A DNA stretch of 64,000 nt from Calvatia gigantea (Eukaryota > Basidiomycota > Agaricomycetes > Agaricales > Lycoperdaceae). The position numbers and the translations under genes are program-made. The DNA lies in the NCBI GenBank assembly GCA_025093985.1, contig JACAAK010000008.1, positions 372,001 through 436,000 on the forward strand. Direction: 5' to 3'. This document shows positions 13,386-24,070 of this stretch, in pieces. The first letter of the stretch is position 1, and every line of letters begins with the position of its first letter. Below the pieces are notes generated by a model. The model worked only from the letters and a program-made list of their open reading frames with translations, had not been told where the DNA came from and searched no databases.

Positions 13386-14318
13386 TGAAATGAGGAATGA
13401 GACGACTAATTATAAGAAATGACAACCGGGGGTGTATAATATAAAATAATGTCTGAAGTGTTGTGAAGCACAAGGTTTAAAGCCAGTTACAACATTTGCA
13501 TAATTGATGGCTCCAGAAATAAACATCAAACCCCGATGATCGCCGCATGCCGCCCCGCCGCCACGGGCAAAGTTTCCTCGCAAATTTGCCGCAATAAGTG
13601 CGCTCTGCTTCTTCTACTTTGTCACCTTCTGTGCTCCAGCGACCTCCCATGCCACATCCAGGAAACTAATTCTCGAAGTTTTCTCGGCTTTTGCTTGTAA
13701 CCGGCTCTTTCTACAGTGCTGCTTGCCAGATGTCTTTGGGGTTCGCAATGTACAACCCTACCGTGCCGAGGGGTGCTTCAAAACTGTCGACCGTTCGAAA
13801 GCAATTTCTCTTTAACGAAAATTTGACCTGGGTATCCTTGCTTATTCCTCGCTGTAATCAAAGACCGACATCCCGCGGCTGCATCATGGAGCAAACAAGA
13901 AGCTACCAGATTTAACTCCACGAACACTCGGGATTTGACCCGTTTCTGTTATCCCCTGCGAGTGGTTGGAGTCTGTACTGGTTCCCTATTTACAACACTG
14001 CCGACCTTGACTCTAAAAATGCCACTTTGGAATAACACACTCCAATTATTCCGGAAGAGAAAGCCATGAAACCAACTGCCACTGTCCATTGACAGATATC
14101 TCGGTTCGAGTCTCCCCGCTTCTACTCACGCTTCCCCCGTAATGCGCGTTCTTATTACTCCAACCGATGCTTACTCGGAAAAACTGGTCAACTTGTAATT
14201 CACAGCAACGACAACGCCAAACGGACTATACAGACATCCAGCCGCCCTGTGGTAGTATAAAGGCGCCCCCACACTCACCTCAAACCACTAACGCTCACCC
14301 CCAAAAAGCTCACTCACA
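13386..14318. other. Divergent intergenic region between TSC10 and AA9 LPMO
   Basis: About 930 bp between two divergent genes. It should hold both promoters. I see no open frame with supporting structure. A tRNA-like B-box word near 14100 lacks a partner A box. Confidence 0.5.
14256..14263 (+). promoter_or_regulatory. TATA box of the AA9 gene
   Basis: TATAAAGG lies 56 bases upstream of the AA9 start codon, followed by a C-rich and CA-rich leader. Spacing suits a short 5' UTR. Confidence 0.55.
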
Positions 14319-15151
14319 ATGAAACTTCTGTCTTTGGTCAGCCTTGCGGTCCTCTCGCAGACCGTTTCTGCCCACTACATCTGGAACACTCTGATTGCTG
14401 GTAGTACCACCTCCACTGCTGCCGTCCGTATGCCTGTTAGCAACTCTCCCGTCACCTCTGTGACCTCCAATGATATCCGTTGCAACACCACCCCCACACC
14501 GGCTACCCAGACCGTTACTGTTGCTGCCGGAAGCACTATTGGCTTCAAACTTGACAACACGCTTTACCACCAAGGTCCCGCTGCTATCTACCTGGGCAAG
14601 GCTCCTAGCACCGCAGCTAGCTGGGACGGCTCTGGTACCAACTGGTTCAAAGTTTGTCACTTTTACTCAGTTATTCCTTTAACACGATAAACTGATGGGT
14701 GGATTTATTATTCGACAGATTGCCGAGTGGGGCGCTACCTTCAACCCCTTCACCTTCACCGATTTGAATCAAAGTCAATTGACAACCACCATTCCGGCCA
14801 CGACACCTCCTGGCGAATACCTCGTCCGCATTGAGCAGGTTGGGTTGCATGTTGCTGGTGCTCCTCAATGGTACATCTCCTGCGCTCAAATTAACATCAC
14901 TGGCGGTGGAGGAGGCAACCCATCAAAGGTCGCCATCCCTGGCTATGTTTCTCCGACTGGTACGCAGCTAGTCAAATTCTTGTCAACATTGAGATTCCTG
15001 AGCAGACCGGACTTTGCAGACCCTGGGTTGATGGTTAATATTTACTACCCCATCCCCACTTCTTACACGGTACGTTCACCTCTTTATTTTGCGAGGGTTC
15101 ATGAGCTCACACGTGCGACAGGTCCCTGGACCCGCTGTCTGGAGGGGATGA
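14319..15151 (+). CDS. AA9 lytic polysaccharide monooxygenase, single domain
   Basis: Secreted copper enzyme that cleaves cellulose or hemicellulose chains oxidatively. Exons 14319-14651, 14719-14959, 15020-15069 and 15122-15151 give 217 residues. Residues 1-18 are a signal peptide ending VSA; cleavage leaves His19 as the N-terminal copper ligand (HYIWN). His84 in LYHQGP is the second ligand of the histidine brace, and the Tyr of QWYISCAQINI is the axial residue. The downstream IPGYVSP, DPGLMVNIYYP and VPGPAVW blocks are typical of AA9. The protein ends right after VPGPAVWRG, so there is no linker or CBM1. The last exon encodes only nine residues plus stop. No frame breaks. Confidence 0.92.
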
Positions 15152-15379
15152 ACGTAACCACCTGCAATGATAGCAACTTGTACCAGTATGTATTATGTTA
15201 AAATTCTAATATGTCTATCATTACGTCGCCGTCACTCTGGCAGTCCTCCAACAACAGACGACGGTACGAAAACGCCCAACCGAGAGGGAAAAAAAGTGAT
15301 ACATAAGCAAGAAAGATATAGCGTAAATCACGGCGAGATATGTAAAGGAAAATGTTCCGGTAAGAATCAAGCACCTAAA

Positions 15380-16865
15380 TCACATCGAAGCCACCGTCTT
15401 CGCGCCCTCCATCCCATTCCGAAGCACCCCGACAACTTCCAAACGAGCCTTCCTCCTCTGCTCAACAATGCCTGACAAGCGCTTGATCCCACCACCTTTC
15501 AGCTTTCGGGTATAGAACGCCATCCTCCTACAAACAGCTCCTTCAATGCCTTCGTGCTCCCACCAAGGGGAACCGACATAACCGCCTTGGCCTTTGGCCA
15601 ATGCGGAGGTGGATTCCGCTTTGAGTATTCCGTAAGAGAATGAGCCGAACTCCGATGATGGCGCGCTGAGACCATTAGCTGCGATAGCCAACGCAGGGGG
15701 AACAGTGATACGCCCAATTTTAAAACAGACTTCAGATACGGCGATAGTGTGGAGGATGGCGCCGTCTGGCTCTTCGATCGAGACTAAACTTGCGGCAGCT
15801 GCTTTCAGCGCAGCAGATGTTTCTTGGGTAGTAGCGCCGTTAGGAGTGGAAGAGGAGGGGGTGCTAATGCTAGGATACGGCATCTGCGGATGTTCGGAGG
15901 GATGCGTGGAGGATGTTTTCAACAGCTTGGTCTGATGTGCCGCTTTGCTTTGAATTTGGCGAAGAGCTAGGCTCTGCGATGTTGCTCTTTGGCTTTTTGG
16001 CTTTTGGTTTGCTGACGAATCTATGAATCACATAGAGCTAAAACGTCGCCTTGATGAGCTGTACCCTTTCGAATAATGAACCCAGATCGTACCCATTTCT
16101 GGTCCCAAGAAGCCACACTACTTCTCACTTCATATTCCTTCATCATGGGAATCTCGCGGCGGTAGATGAAGTGTGTCCCTACAACGAAATTTTTAGCCTG
16201 AGAGGAGTGTAAACATTGAACCGCCAGTGTACCTCCGAGAGCCATCCAACCTCCAGAACGGAAGAACATCGGGAACATCTCAAGGGCCAAATAGAACCTG
16301 GCACTATCCAGAGTCTAGAAGAAGTCAGTTGACGGGTATTCAAAATTTTGGAACTTCGTACCTTGGCATAGCTGGAGTTGCTCAAGTGGCCATTGAAATC
16401 ACTATCGTCAATCGCTAGGAAGCCAGGTAAGTCCCACAAAATATCGTTTGTAATCACATGAAAACCCACTTGCTCTGTCTTTGAACGTCGAAACTCGATC
16501 AAGTGGATTTTCGCCAAGAGGCGTAATAGAATCCAACCACTCATCCAAGCGCTTTGCCCGAGTTGCCTTCGAACTAAACATGGTACGCCATAACAAAAGC
16601 TGATGCTGGCCCCGAATCCGAAAGACAGGTCGGAAAACGCGAACTGTGAAACAAAAGTGCCCGATCAGACTCAGCAGAATAACACAGGCAAATGATACGA
16701 CTCACAATGCCACATTAACGGCCACGACTTCACATTCACGAGGAACACCAAAATCACAAGCCATCTCGCGAGCGTTGGTACCGTCCGTATGACCGAATAC
16801 AAAGCTCGAAATATAGGTCCGTTCCGCGCCAAAAGTTCCCCGACGGTTCTCTTTTGTAGTGACAT
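15380..16865 (-). CDS. Hotdog-fold thioesterase-like protein (THEM6-like)
   Basis: Membrane-anchored acyl-thioesterase-like protein of fungi. The start chosen is ATG at 16863-16865 (MSLQKRTVGELLARNG), followed by a hydrophobic anchor (ARWLVILVFLVNVKSWPLMW). After an intron comes FRVFRPVFRIR, then LDSITPLGENPLDRVSTF, then the diagnostic hotdog segment DDSDFNGHLSNSSYAK, LALEMFPMFFRSGGWMALGG, THFIYRREIPMMKEYEVR and SWDQKWV. A Lys/Ser-rich linker leads to EEPDGAILHTIAVSEVCFK, GRITVPPALAIAANG and a Trp-rich C-terminus (NPPPHWPKA, GGWRSIPE, ERWWDQAL, NGMEGAKTVASM). The C-terminal third needs about four +1 corrections (near 15880, 15630, 15505 and 15466). Its substrate is unknown. Confidence 0.72.
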
Positions 16866-17719
16866 TAGGTTTGGCGGGATTCTGGTAGAGCTTTACAAAG
16901 GTGGAGTCGTGGATATATATATGCCAGGGATGACTGAGTGCGCCCATCACTGTCCACTTTCACGCGATTTTCGTTTGTTTGGGGATCCCTCAGCTTTCTC
17001 GGCACGGCGACCCTTTGATCCGGTTTATTTGTTAGATTACGGCTACTTAGACCAGCTCACACAATTCATCGAATATTCATCTCCTCGCCCCCCTCGAGCC
17101 CTGATGAGATACCGTTTTTACTTTTTCTTCTAGTCCTACCCCGAACCACACTACTGTATTCTCGATAGCATATTGAGTTGGTTAGGTCAACACTTTGCCT
17201 CATTCCACTTCTCTTAAGCCCTCTCGCCAAGGAATTCCAGTTTCTACCATCGTTGCAGCATCTAGAAGCAGACACAGAGAACGTATTCTTATGCTAGGAT
17301 AAAAATATTATACACTCCACTCCAGATGTCGCTCACCAACCCGCGCTCTATACCGCCGTAGCAGCCAACGAGAACCAATTAATTAGACCCACAACTACTC
17401 CCGCTATTTCCACCTGTAGGCCCGGATTCATCCATATTACGTCCTCCGCGTAGCCCGATCCCCGGTTCAGGAGGCGCCTCCTCACTTGTGCATTGAGTTT
17501 GGGAAAGGAGCTGTGGACTGGTGGGAGTCTGAACATATCGGTAAACTAGTTAATTGTCTTTGACCTGGTAGGCGAGACAACGGCTGCTCAAGCGCTCAAC
17601 GTCCAACGTTCACCCTGATTTGCATGTGATATTCAACTTGCGTCTATACCACTCCCCACCAGAGCTAACAATTATCCCCCTCATCCCCCGTCAACTTCCC
17701 ACTGACTCCCCGACTCACA
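16866..17719. other. Intergenic region shared by thioesterase and NACHT-1, duplicated downstream
   Basis: Divergent promoter region between the thioesterase-like gene and NACHT-1. Much of it has a diverged second copy: 16371-17023 matches 20121-20778, and 17165-17480 matches about 21355-21650. No separate gene is visible. Confidence 0.6.
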
Positions 17720-20012
17720 ATGTCCTTCTTTCCCTATGCTGAGAATTTTGTAATCAATGGTGGCTACTTCGCGACGACGAATGCTAACTATTCTACTGGA
17801 CCGACTGGTAGGTTTAACCCAACGTAACAAGGGGATGGCAAAACTGATTTGATATTACCATGTATTAGGTATTGATATCCTTCTCGAAGCATCGACTCCT
17901 GAGGCTGCCCATGATTCACTTGCTCGCGACCCGCCCCCTCGGTGCTTCCCTGGAACCCGTGAAGAATATGTCGAAGACATCATTCACTGGGCTATCCCTG
18001 GTGTCGGCAGTACGCCAATGCCTCTATACTGGATGAAAGGGCCAGCTGGAGTGGGCAAATCCGCTGTGGCTCAGACCTGCGTCGAAAAGCTCAAACGGCA
18101 GGGCAAACACTGTCCGGCCTTCTTCTTTTCCATCAATGGGCGAAATAAACATCAGAAGTTCTTCCCCTCCATTGCATACCAACTCGCCACTATCTATCCT
18201 GAATATCAAGATCTCAGTCGATAGGAAGATTCTCCGCCACAAGGCACTCGTTAATAAAACAATGGAAGTACAATTCAGGGAGTTGATCGTTGAACCGCTA
18301 CGCGAATTGGAGGAAAGGGGAAACGGAATTGGGACGAGGATCCCAGTGTTCGTTGATGGACTTGATGAATGCGAGAGTCAGGATGCACAGTGCGCAATTG
18401 TCGAAATGGTCACTGCGGCTGTTCGAGAGGGTGCAACCCCATTATGCTGGGCGTTCTTCAGTCGGCCCGAGTCTCATATTGAAGCCACTTTCTCCGATGC
18501 TGGCATCTCCTCGCTCTGTCATATGACGATACTTCCGATCTCACGCGATGCTGATGGGGATATCGAGCTTTACCTCAAGGATGGATTCAAAAACATCCTT
18601 CGACGCCTCAATATCACCATGGATTCCCCTTGGCCCTCTGATAGCGACATGAAGGAGCTTGTGCATGCTACATGTGGATTATTCATCTATGCCAAGACGG
18701 TCCTTCGATTTGTTGGGCAATCAGACTCGCTTAACCCCGAGGAGGAGTTGCGCACGATCATCACTATCATCTCAAATTACGATCACGGTGACGCTACCAC
18801 AAAACACGCCTTTGCAGATCTGGATGCTGTTTATATCCTGATTATGCGGAGGATTCCTGCTAAAATATATCCTTCCATCTGCCGGGTGTTCGTTATGTTA
18901 TGCGGAAGCAATTATTCCAGTGCAATCACGATTGCGAACTTGTTAGGGGTATCTAGGGTGGAGCTTGAGGCCGCCTGCAACAAAATGAGTGCCGTACTTC
19001 ATTTTCAACGCCAACACAAACCTCTGGAATTTGATCCTACAATCAACACTAGCCGTTCATTCCTTCATATAGACCCTCATCATACAGTGGAAACATATAA
19101 GACGATCGGACATTCGCTAGGCGGATCTATTTCCTTTTACCATAAATCATTCCAAGACTTCCTTCTCGATCCTCTCCGCTCTGGGACTTATTGCATTGCT
19201 CCTATAATGGTAGACGGACTTGTCGGCAAGCAAGAGTGGAAAGTAGCGCTTCACTTCGAAAAATACCATCATTGGCAAGGCTCGGGTATGTTTACCCTTC
19301 CTAACGTTATATCATCAACTCAACCCCTCTGCTTCAGAACTGGTTCCAGCACCAGATGCGCCTAATTCGGCATCCAATCTCTCATATCCACATTCAAACG
19401 AACTGGTAAACTCCTTGATCGGGGCCTGGATATATAGCCACATCGATAGCGAAGGTGCTCTGTTCGGGGCTGACTTTGATTTTCGCAAGCATTTATATGT
19501 CACCACAAACATAATCAGAAGTCCATTCAAAAGCCAGTATGTTAGCCGGCGCCACTTGCACCAGTGTGTTGGTTTTCGCAAGTACATTGGCAGGACGATA
19601 CTTTCTTGGCTCCAACCTAGCGAATTTCTGAAATTCAATGTCACTACGTTCAAGGAGGTGAGCCAACCCTGACAACCCTAGCAGTGAAGTAGCCACTCAC
19701 CACGTCCAAAGAACATTGAACGACAACAGCAAAGAAATATCCTATGGCTCTATTACCCTACCCCCCACTTTCCCATTAAACCTGAAAGATCAAACGGAAT
19801 CAGCTTTATACGTCATAGGACATGGTCCAAAGTCAATTTTCTGGTATTGGGAAATCAGCTATGATTTCCAACATTACCGAGAACTCCGCACGCTCGATTT
19901 GGCTGAAGGAGAGAGGATATATCGAGAGGAATGGTCTGATTCCAAGATGGATGACCGAACCGACATTGGCAGGAGCTATTCGGAAGCAAGCCACCCACTA
20001 GTGAGCTCATAG
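17720..20012 (+). CDS. NACHT-domain STAND NTPase, copy 1 (two frame breaks)
   Basis: NLR-like signalling NTPase of the type linked in fungi to nonself recognition and regulated cell death; the actual role here is unknown. Four exons: 17720-17807, 17869-19285, 19338-19657 and 19712-20012. Exon 1 encodes a 29-residue polar module (ENFVINGGYFATTNANYS). Exon 2 carries Walker A GPAGVGKSAVAQTC, Walker B RIPVFVDGLDECE, the WAFFSRPE sensor motif and the SLGGSISFYHKSFQDFLLD block. Exons 3-4 encode the conserved tail with GHGPKSIFWYWEI. Relative to copies 2-4 there is one extra base at about 18216 (after YQDL) and one at about 19786. It has no ~13-residue insert after the FFFSI motif, unlike copies 3 and 4. 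The C-terminus is about 20 residues longer than in the other copies. Confidence 0.8.
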
Positions 20013-20120
20013 CTATGATTGGCGAGTTTCTGGGGAATTGTGACGGCCACAGGTATGATGCCTTCAGGATCGACCCACAAACCGATATAGAGTGATTGCG
20101 AATATAGGGCTTAGCTAGTC

Positions 20121-20778
20121 TCCATGGAGTTACTCAAGTGGCCATTGAAATCACTATCGTCAATAGCTAGAAAGCTAGGCAAGTTTCACGAATACCATTA
20201 GCAATGACATGAAAACCTACTTGCTCTATCTTTGAACGTCGGAACTCTATCAAGTGGATTTTCGCCAAGAGGCGTAATGGAATCCAACCATTCATCTAAG
20301 CGCTTTGCTCGGGTTTCCTCTGAACTGAACATGGTGCGCCATAACAAAAGCTGATGCGGGCCCCGAATCCGAAAGATAGGTCGGAAAACGCGAACTGTGA
20401 AACAAAAGTGCCCAATCAGACTCGGCAGAATAACGCAAGCAAATGACGCGACCCACTGCCACATCAACGCCCACGACTTCGCATTCACGAGGAACACTAA
20501 AATCACAAGCTATCTCGCGAGCGTTGGTACCATCCGTATGACCGAATACAAAGCTCGAAATACAGGTCCGTTCCATGTCAAAAGTTCCTTGACAGTTCTC
20601 TTTTGCAGAGACATTAGGTTTAGCGGGATTCTGGTAGAGCTCTACAAAAGTTGAGTCGTGGATATATATGCCAGGGATGACTGAGTGCGCCCATCACTGT
20701 TCACTTTCACAGCATTTTTCGTTTGTGTGTTGGGGATCGCTCAGCTTTCTCGGCACGGCAACCCTTTGATCCGGTCAA
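20121..20778 (-). pseudogene. Truncated duplicate of the thioesterase-like gene 5' end
   Basis: A diverged copy of 16371-17023 that includes the upstream region, start codon, membrane anchor and first two coding exons of the thioesterase-like gene. The copied frame begins MSLQKRTVKELLTWNG but hits a stop where the parent has Trp (TGG to TAG) at the start of the membrane anchor. The donor site of the first intron is also changed, and the hotdog domain is absent. It is non-functional and marks the left end of a tandem duplication. Confidence 0.82.
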
Positions 20779-21679
20779 GGCTTATTTTACCACACTTCCT
20801 GACATGCATCGTGCGTTGAGCGCTGAGCAAAGGTGCCACTAACGGAAGTTGCCGGCACCCAGCGTCCAGCTGAGCAGCAGGCCCAACAACGGCATTGTCA
20901 CATCTTGTCTCCTGACAGCAACCTACGAGCTCAACACCCGCAGCATCGACTTCACTAACTGATAGACATTCGTTTAATCCCTCCCACCCACCCTAATCGC
21001 ACATTACATTGTATTCGTTGACAGAAACCTTAACACGGCTTGAGCCCGTGTGATACACACTGATCAATGCGTAATCACATCAGGCACAATGAGCTACTCT
21101 GCACATCCAAATTCAGTTTGTGAGACCCGCCGACTGGGAGTTTCTCATTCCCTGGTCCGGTAGTTGCTAACGTGACCGTCCAGCCCAACCCTCCACGCAG
21201 AGTATCTCAGTGCCAGCGAGCAAGCGCTGACGAAGCTGGACTTGAATTCCATCCTCCCAAGCTTCATGGAGTCCTGGAGTATAATCACCCTTTAGGTTTT
21301 ACACCAACTCTGAGCGCCGGGCCACAATATTACCTTCCTGCTACCACCAACTCTTGGTTATGTTGGCGCTTTGCTTCAATCCACTTTTCTTGAGCCTTCT
21401 CGTCAACGAATTCAGTCTCTACCATGGCTGTCGCATCACTAGGCAGGCAGAGACCATATTCTTATGCTGAGGGAATATTGTTCTGAAGGCCCTTTACTAC
21501 TCCGCACGGTTAATACCCCTAAGCGGTTGGCGAGAAACCGTCGTTCAGATCCCAGATCCACAACTGATTCCGCTGTTCCACCGGCCAGCCCGAAATACAT
21601 ACAGACCACGTTCTCCGCCTCGCCCAATCCTCGGCTGGGCTTTCTCAATTCCCAAGATGTGAGGGCCAGCTTATGACAT
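20779..21679. other. Decayed duplicate of the NACHT-1 upstream region
   Basis: Part of this (about 21355-21650) aligns by eye with 17165-17480, upstream of NACHT-1. The rest shows no coding signal. It connects the thioesterase fragment to the NACHT relic. Confidence 0.5.
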
Positions 21680-22076
21680 TAACGGCCATCACCATCAACA
21701 ACCCCAGTGACCCCACTGGTAAGTAAGCTCGGTCAACAAAAGCCAGAAAATGATCTAATCCTGGAGCAGATCGATATACTACGCACGCGAGGTCCCGGCT
21801 TTTGAAGTCGTACATGACTCCTACGCCCACGCATACCCCCTTCTGACTATCCTAGACGTGAGGACAGTACATGGAAGATATCGTTCACTCGACCACCCCT
21901 TCCCTCGGTACTATCCCGACGCCGATGGCCGGATGAAAGGTCCATCCGAGTCAGTAAATCTTGCTCAGATTTGTGACCTCCAAGATCTGGGATGACGCAG
22001 AGTGTCCGTCCCCCCATTGCAAATCAGTCCTGTAAGATCGATCTCTGATCATTCCTGTGTATCATGTCCTAGTCGA

Positions 22077-22105
22077 TACTATCATTCTTCACCTGTTGGC
22101 CACTT
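22077..22105 (+). repeat. Left terminal inverted repeat
   Basis: 29 bases, identical to the reverse complement of 22645-22673. Confidence 0.88.
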
Positions 22106-22644
22106 GCCGGCTGTTGGCCACCCCATATTTTCTCCTTCCCCCTTACATGCACTGGCCCAGAATTCAAATTGTACACAGCCCTGGTAGCAGTAGAATATGA
22201 CCATACCAAATTTTTAGTGGGAGGCTTCAGTGGAGAGTCAGGAAAAAAATAATTGTGAAGGAGGGGCCCTAATCAGTCCGTCATTTTTGCTGTGATTTCT
22301 CAGATCTTTTCCGATCCCGTGAAGATCTGGGTGTAAAATTTACTGCAAGGATGAAGTACATGCCAATGAATATACCTGCGATTTTTCAGATTTATATGTC
22401 GACTCAAGCTCCGAGAATTCAAGAATTAGTGGTTCGAAAGGCAGATTGTGACAAGTGGTGACAGAGGGTGGCCAACAGCCGAAAAAACGGACTTGCGCTC
22501 ACCGGAACTGCTCCGACGTGACTGTCTGTTAAAATAAAATCTTAAAAAATTCATATTCATAGAGTAGAGGTATTTGCACATGAGTCCACAAATTTTTAAG
22601 AGAAAACACGGAGCAAGGAAGGAGTAAGAGGGAAAATTCCAAAA

Positions 22645-22673
22645 AAGTGGCCAACAGGTGAAGAATGATAGTA
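22645..22673 (-). repeat. Right terminal inverted repeat
   Basis: 29 bases, identical to the reverse complement of 22077-22105; followed by the resumed NACHT relic. Confidence 0.88.
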
Positions 22674-23073
22674 GGAAGACCCATCACGACAAGATGCTCG
22701 TTAGCAAGGCGGTGCCGTTCTAGTTTTGGTACCTGATCAATGAGCCGCTGTGGGAATCGGCGGAAGTTGAAAAGGAGCCGGGGAAGAGGGCCCTAGTGCT
22801 TGTTGATGGTCCCGACGAACATGGGGAGGCAGATTCCTAATGCAAGACCATTTGTGTCATTGTCACAACACGTCCAAAACTTTCTCAGTCGCCTGGAGCC
22901 ACGCCTCGAAGGGAGAATCGCCATCTCTCTACATCGTTACAAGACCATACTCCTGATCTCTAGTGAAACCGCCAGAACTTTAGGTATATCTCCGGAGTAG
23001 TTTCGGGAATTTCCTCCAATGCCGCAAGACGTTGATGGAATCTCAGCGGCCACCTGCTCCAGGACATAAATAG

Positions 23074-23760
23074 TCACCAGCGCTGTGCGTGGGCCGTCCA
23101 TCTACGCGACAACAACCCCTCGGTTTTTTTGCCATCTAGATTCAACGGGTCCTCAGGAACTGTTACAAGGAATCTCCAAGATTGCCGTGTTGCAAATGTC
23201 AACCCCATTCCGGTACCAACATTGATGCATTCCTTGCAGAACCAGATACATTCCACAGCTTGGCCTTGTAATGTATTCCTCCGAAAATATTTCGATCCGT
23301 CCGCTTCCCACTCGCCTTGAGCATCCTTGAGTGTAATACCAGTAGCTAGCTTCCCGGGGCCGTTTGCAACCACATGGCCGGCGTCGTCCAATTTTAGGAC
23401 CTACTTGAGCCTGAATCCATTGCGAAACCAGCTGCACACATGCGCGAACCACCCAACAGACCCCGGCAAACTTTCTCGGGAAATTGATTACCGCCTTGGA
23501 GGAGGATTTCCTTTCACCGCGAATATCTCTAGGACTGTCTCCTCGATCTAGCGTAATCAGGCAGCTGTGGCACCCAGGCCAATGCCGAGCTTTCGATTGG
23601 CCAATTTTGTACGCCACCGCCTTTTTCTTTGATTGACCAGGTGTATATTACCTCCGCGACATTTTTAGACCCAGGGATTGTTGTGCATGCATGTGTGTCG
23701 CCACAAATCACGGTGAACCATGCTGTCTTTCCTCCTGAACCGATGGCGGCCGGCTACAAA
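23074..23760 (-). pseudogene. Unidentified broken coding remnant
   Basis: Three minus-strand frames each contain stretches that read like real protein: CGDTHACTTIPGSKNVAE and ESSALAWVPQLPDYA near 23540-23710, then LDDAGHVVANGPGKLATG and KDAQGEWEADGSKYF near 23290-23395. They cannot be joined with clean introns, so this is probably a decayed gene or a gene with several indels. I do not recognise the family. It lies between the NACHT relic and NACHT-2. Confidence 0.3.
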
Positions 23761-24070
23761 CCAAGAATAACCGGCATTGTTAGCAGTTTTGGTCATAGCG
23801 CACCAGTTACAACTGTGATGTACTCAAAACCTTTCTCACAAAGGCCTTTGATGGCTAGAAGCCGTGTGGTTCGAAGCACCTCTCACTCCCACAACCTGTA
23901 TTCAAACTGATTATGGGCAAAGTTGGCTAGCTGTACCATTAAACAGCAGCTCGTTAGGAAATTGTCGTGGCTATAACTGGGTTCCCTGACTAGCTACTAA
24001 CTCGCCCAACACTGTTCCGAACTTACAACTACCGATACCGCCCTCTGTCTCCCATCTGCAACTGGTGAAC

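Larger units (their letters stand above)
22077..22673. mobile_element. 597-bp non-autonomous TIR element inserted at TA
   Basis: Perfect 29-bp terminal inverted repeats (22077-22105 and 22645-22673, beginning TACTATCATTC) bound the element. Aligning the flanks with NACHT-1 joins AGTCGATA directly to GGAAGA, so the element sits precisely at a TA and the TA is present at both ends, as in Tc1/mariner-type insertions. A 15-bp subterminal inverted repeat (CGGCTGTTGGCCACC) is at 22108-22122 and 22467-22481. No transposase frame is present, so it is a MITE-like element mobilised in trans. Superfamily is inferred from the TA target only. Confidence 0.8.
21680..22990 (+). pseudogene. Degenerate NACHT copy interrupted by a TIR element
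   Basis: Recognisable pieces of a NACHT gene occur in order. They are an exon-1 remnant ending in the usual CCCACTG/GTAAG donor (about 21680-21722), the start of exon 2 (from about 21768), a ruined Walker A region with ATGAAAGGTCC (about 21930-21960), then beyond the inserted element a Walker B remnant reading LVLVDGPDEHGEAD (about 22795-22840) and a remnant of the SRPE to PIS segment (about 22890-22980). Many substitutions, indels and stops make it non-coding. The sequence next to the insertion (AGTCGATA then GGAAGA) matches NACHT-1 best. Confidence 0.72.

Noticed and set aside
14100..14120. GGTTCGAGTC word resembling a tRNA B box
   Set aside because: No A box at the right distance and the flanks do not fold into a cloverleaf by eye.
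17720..20012. Calling NACHT-1 a pseudogene
   Set aside because: Its two frame breaks are single extra bases with intact flanking sequence, like those in essential genes of this window, so assembly error is as likely as inactivation.
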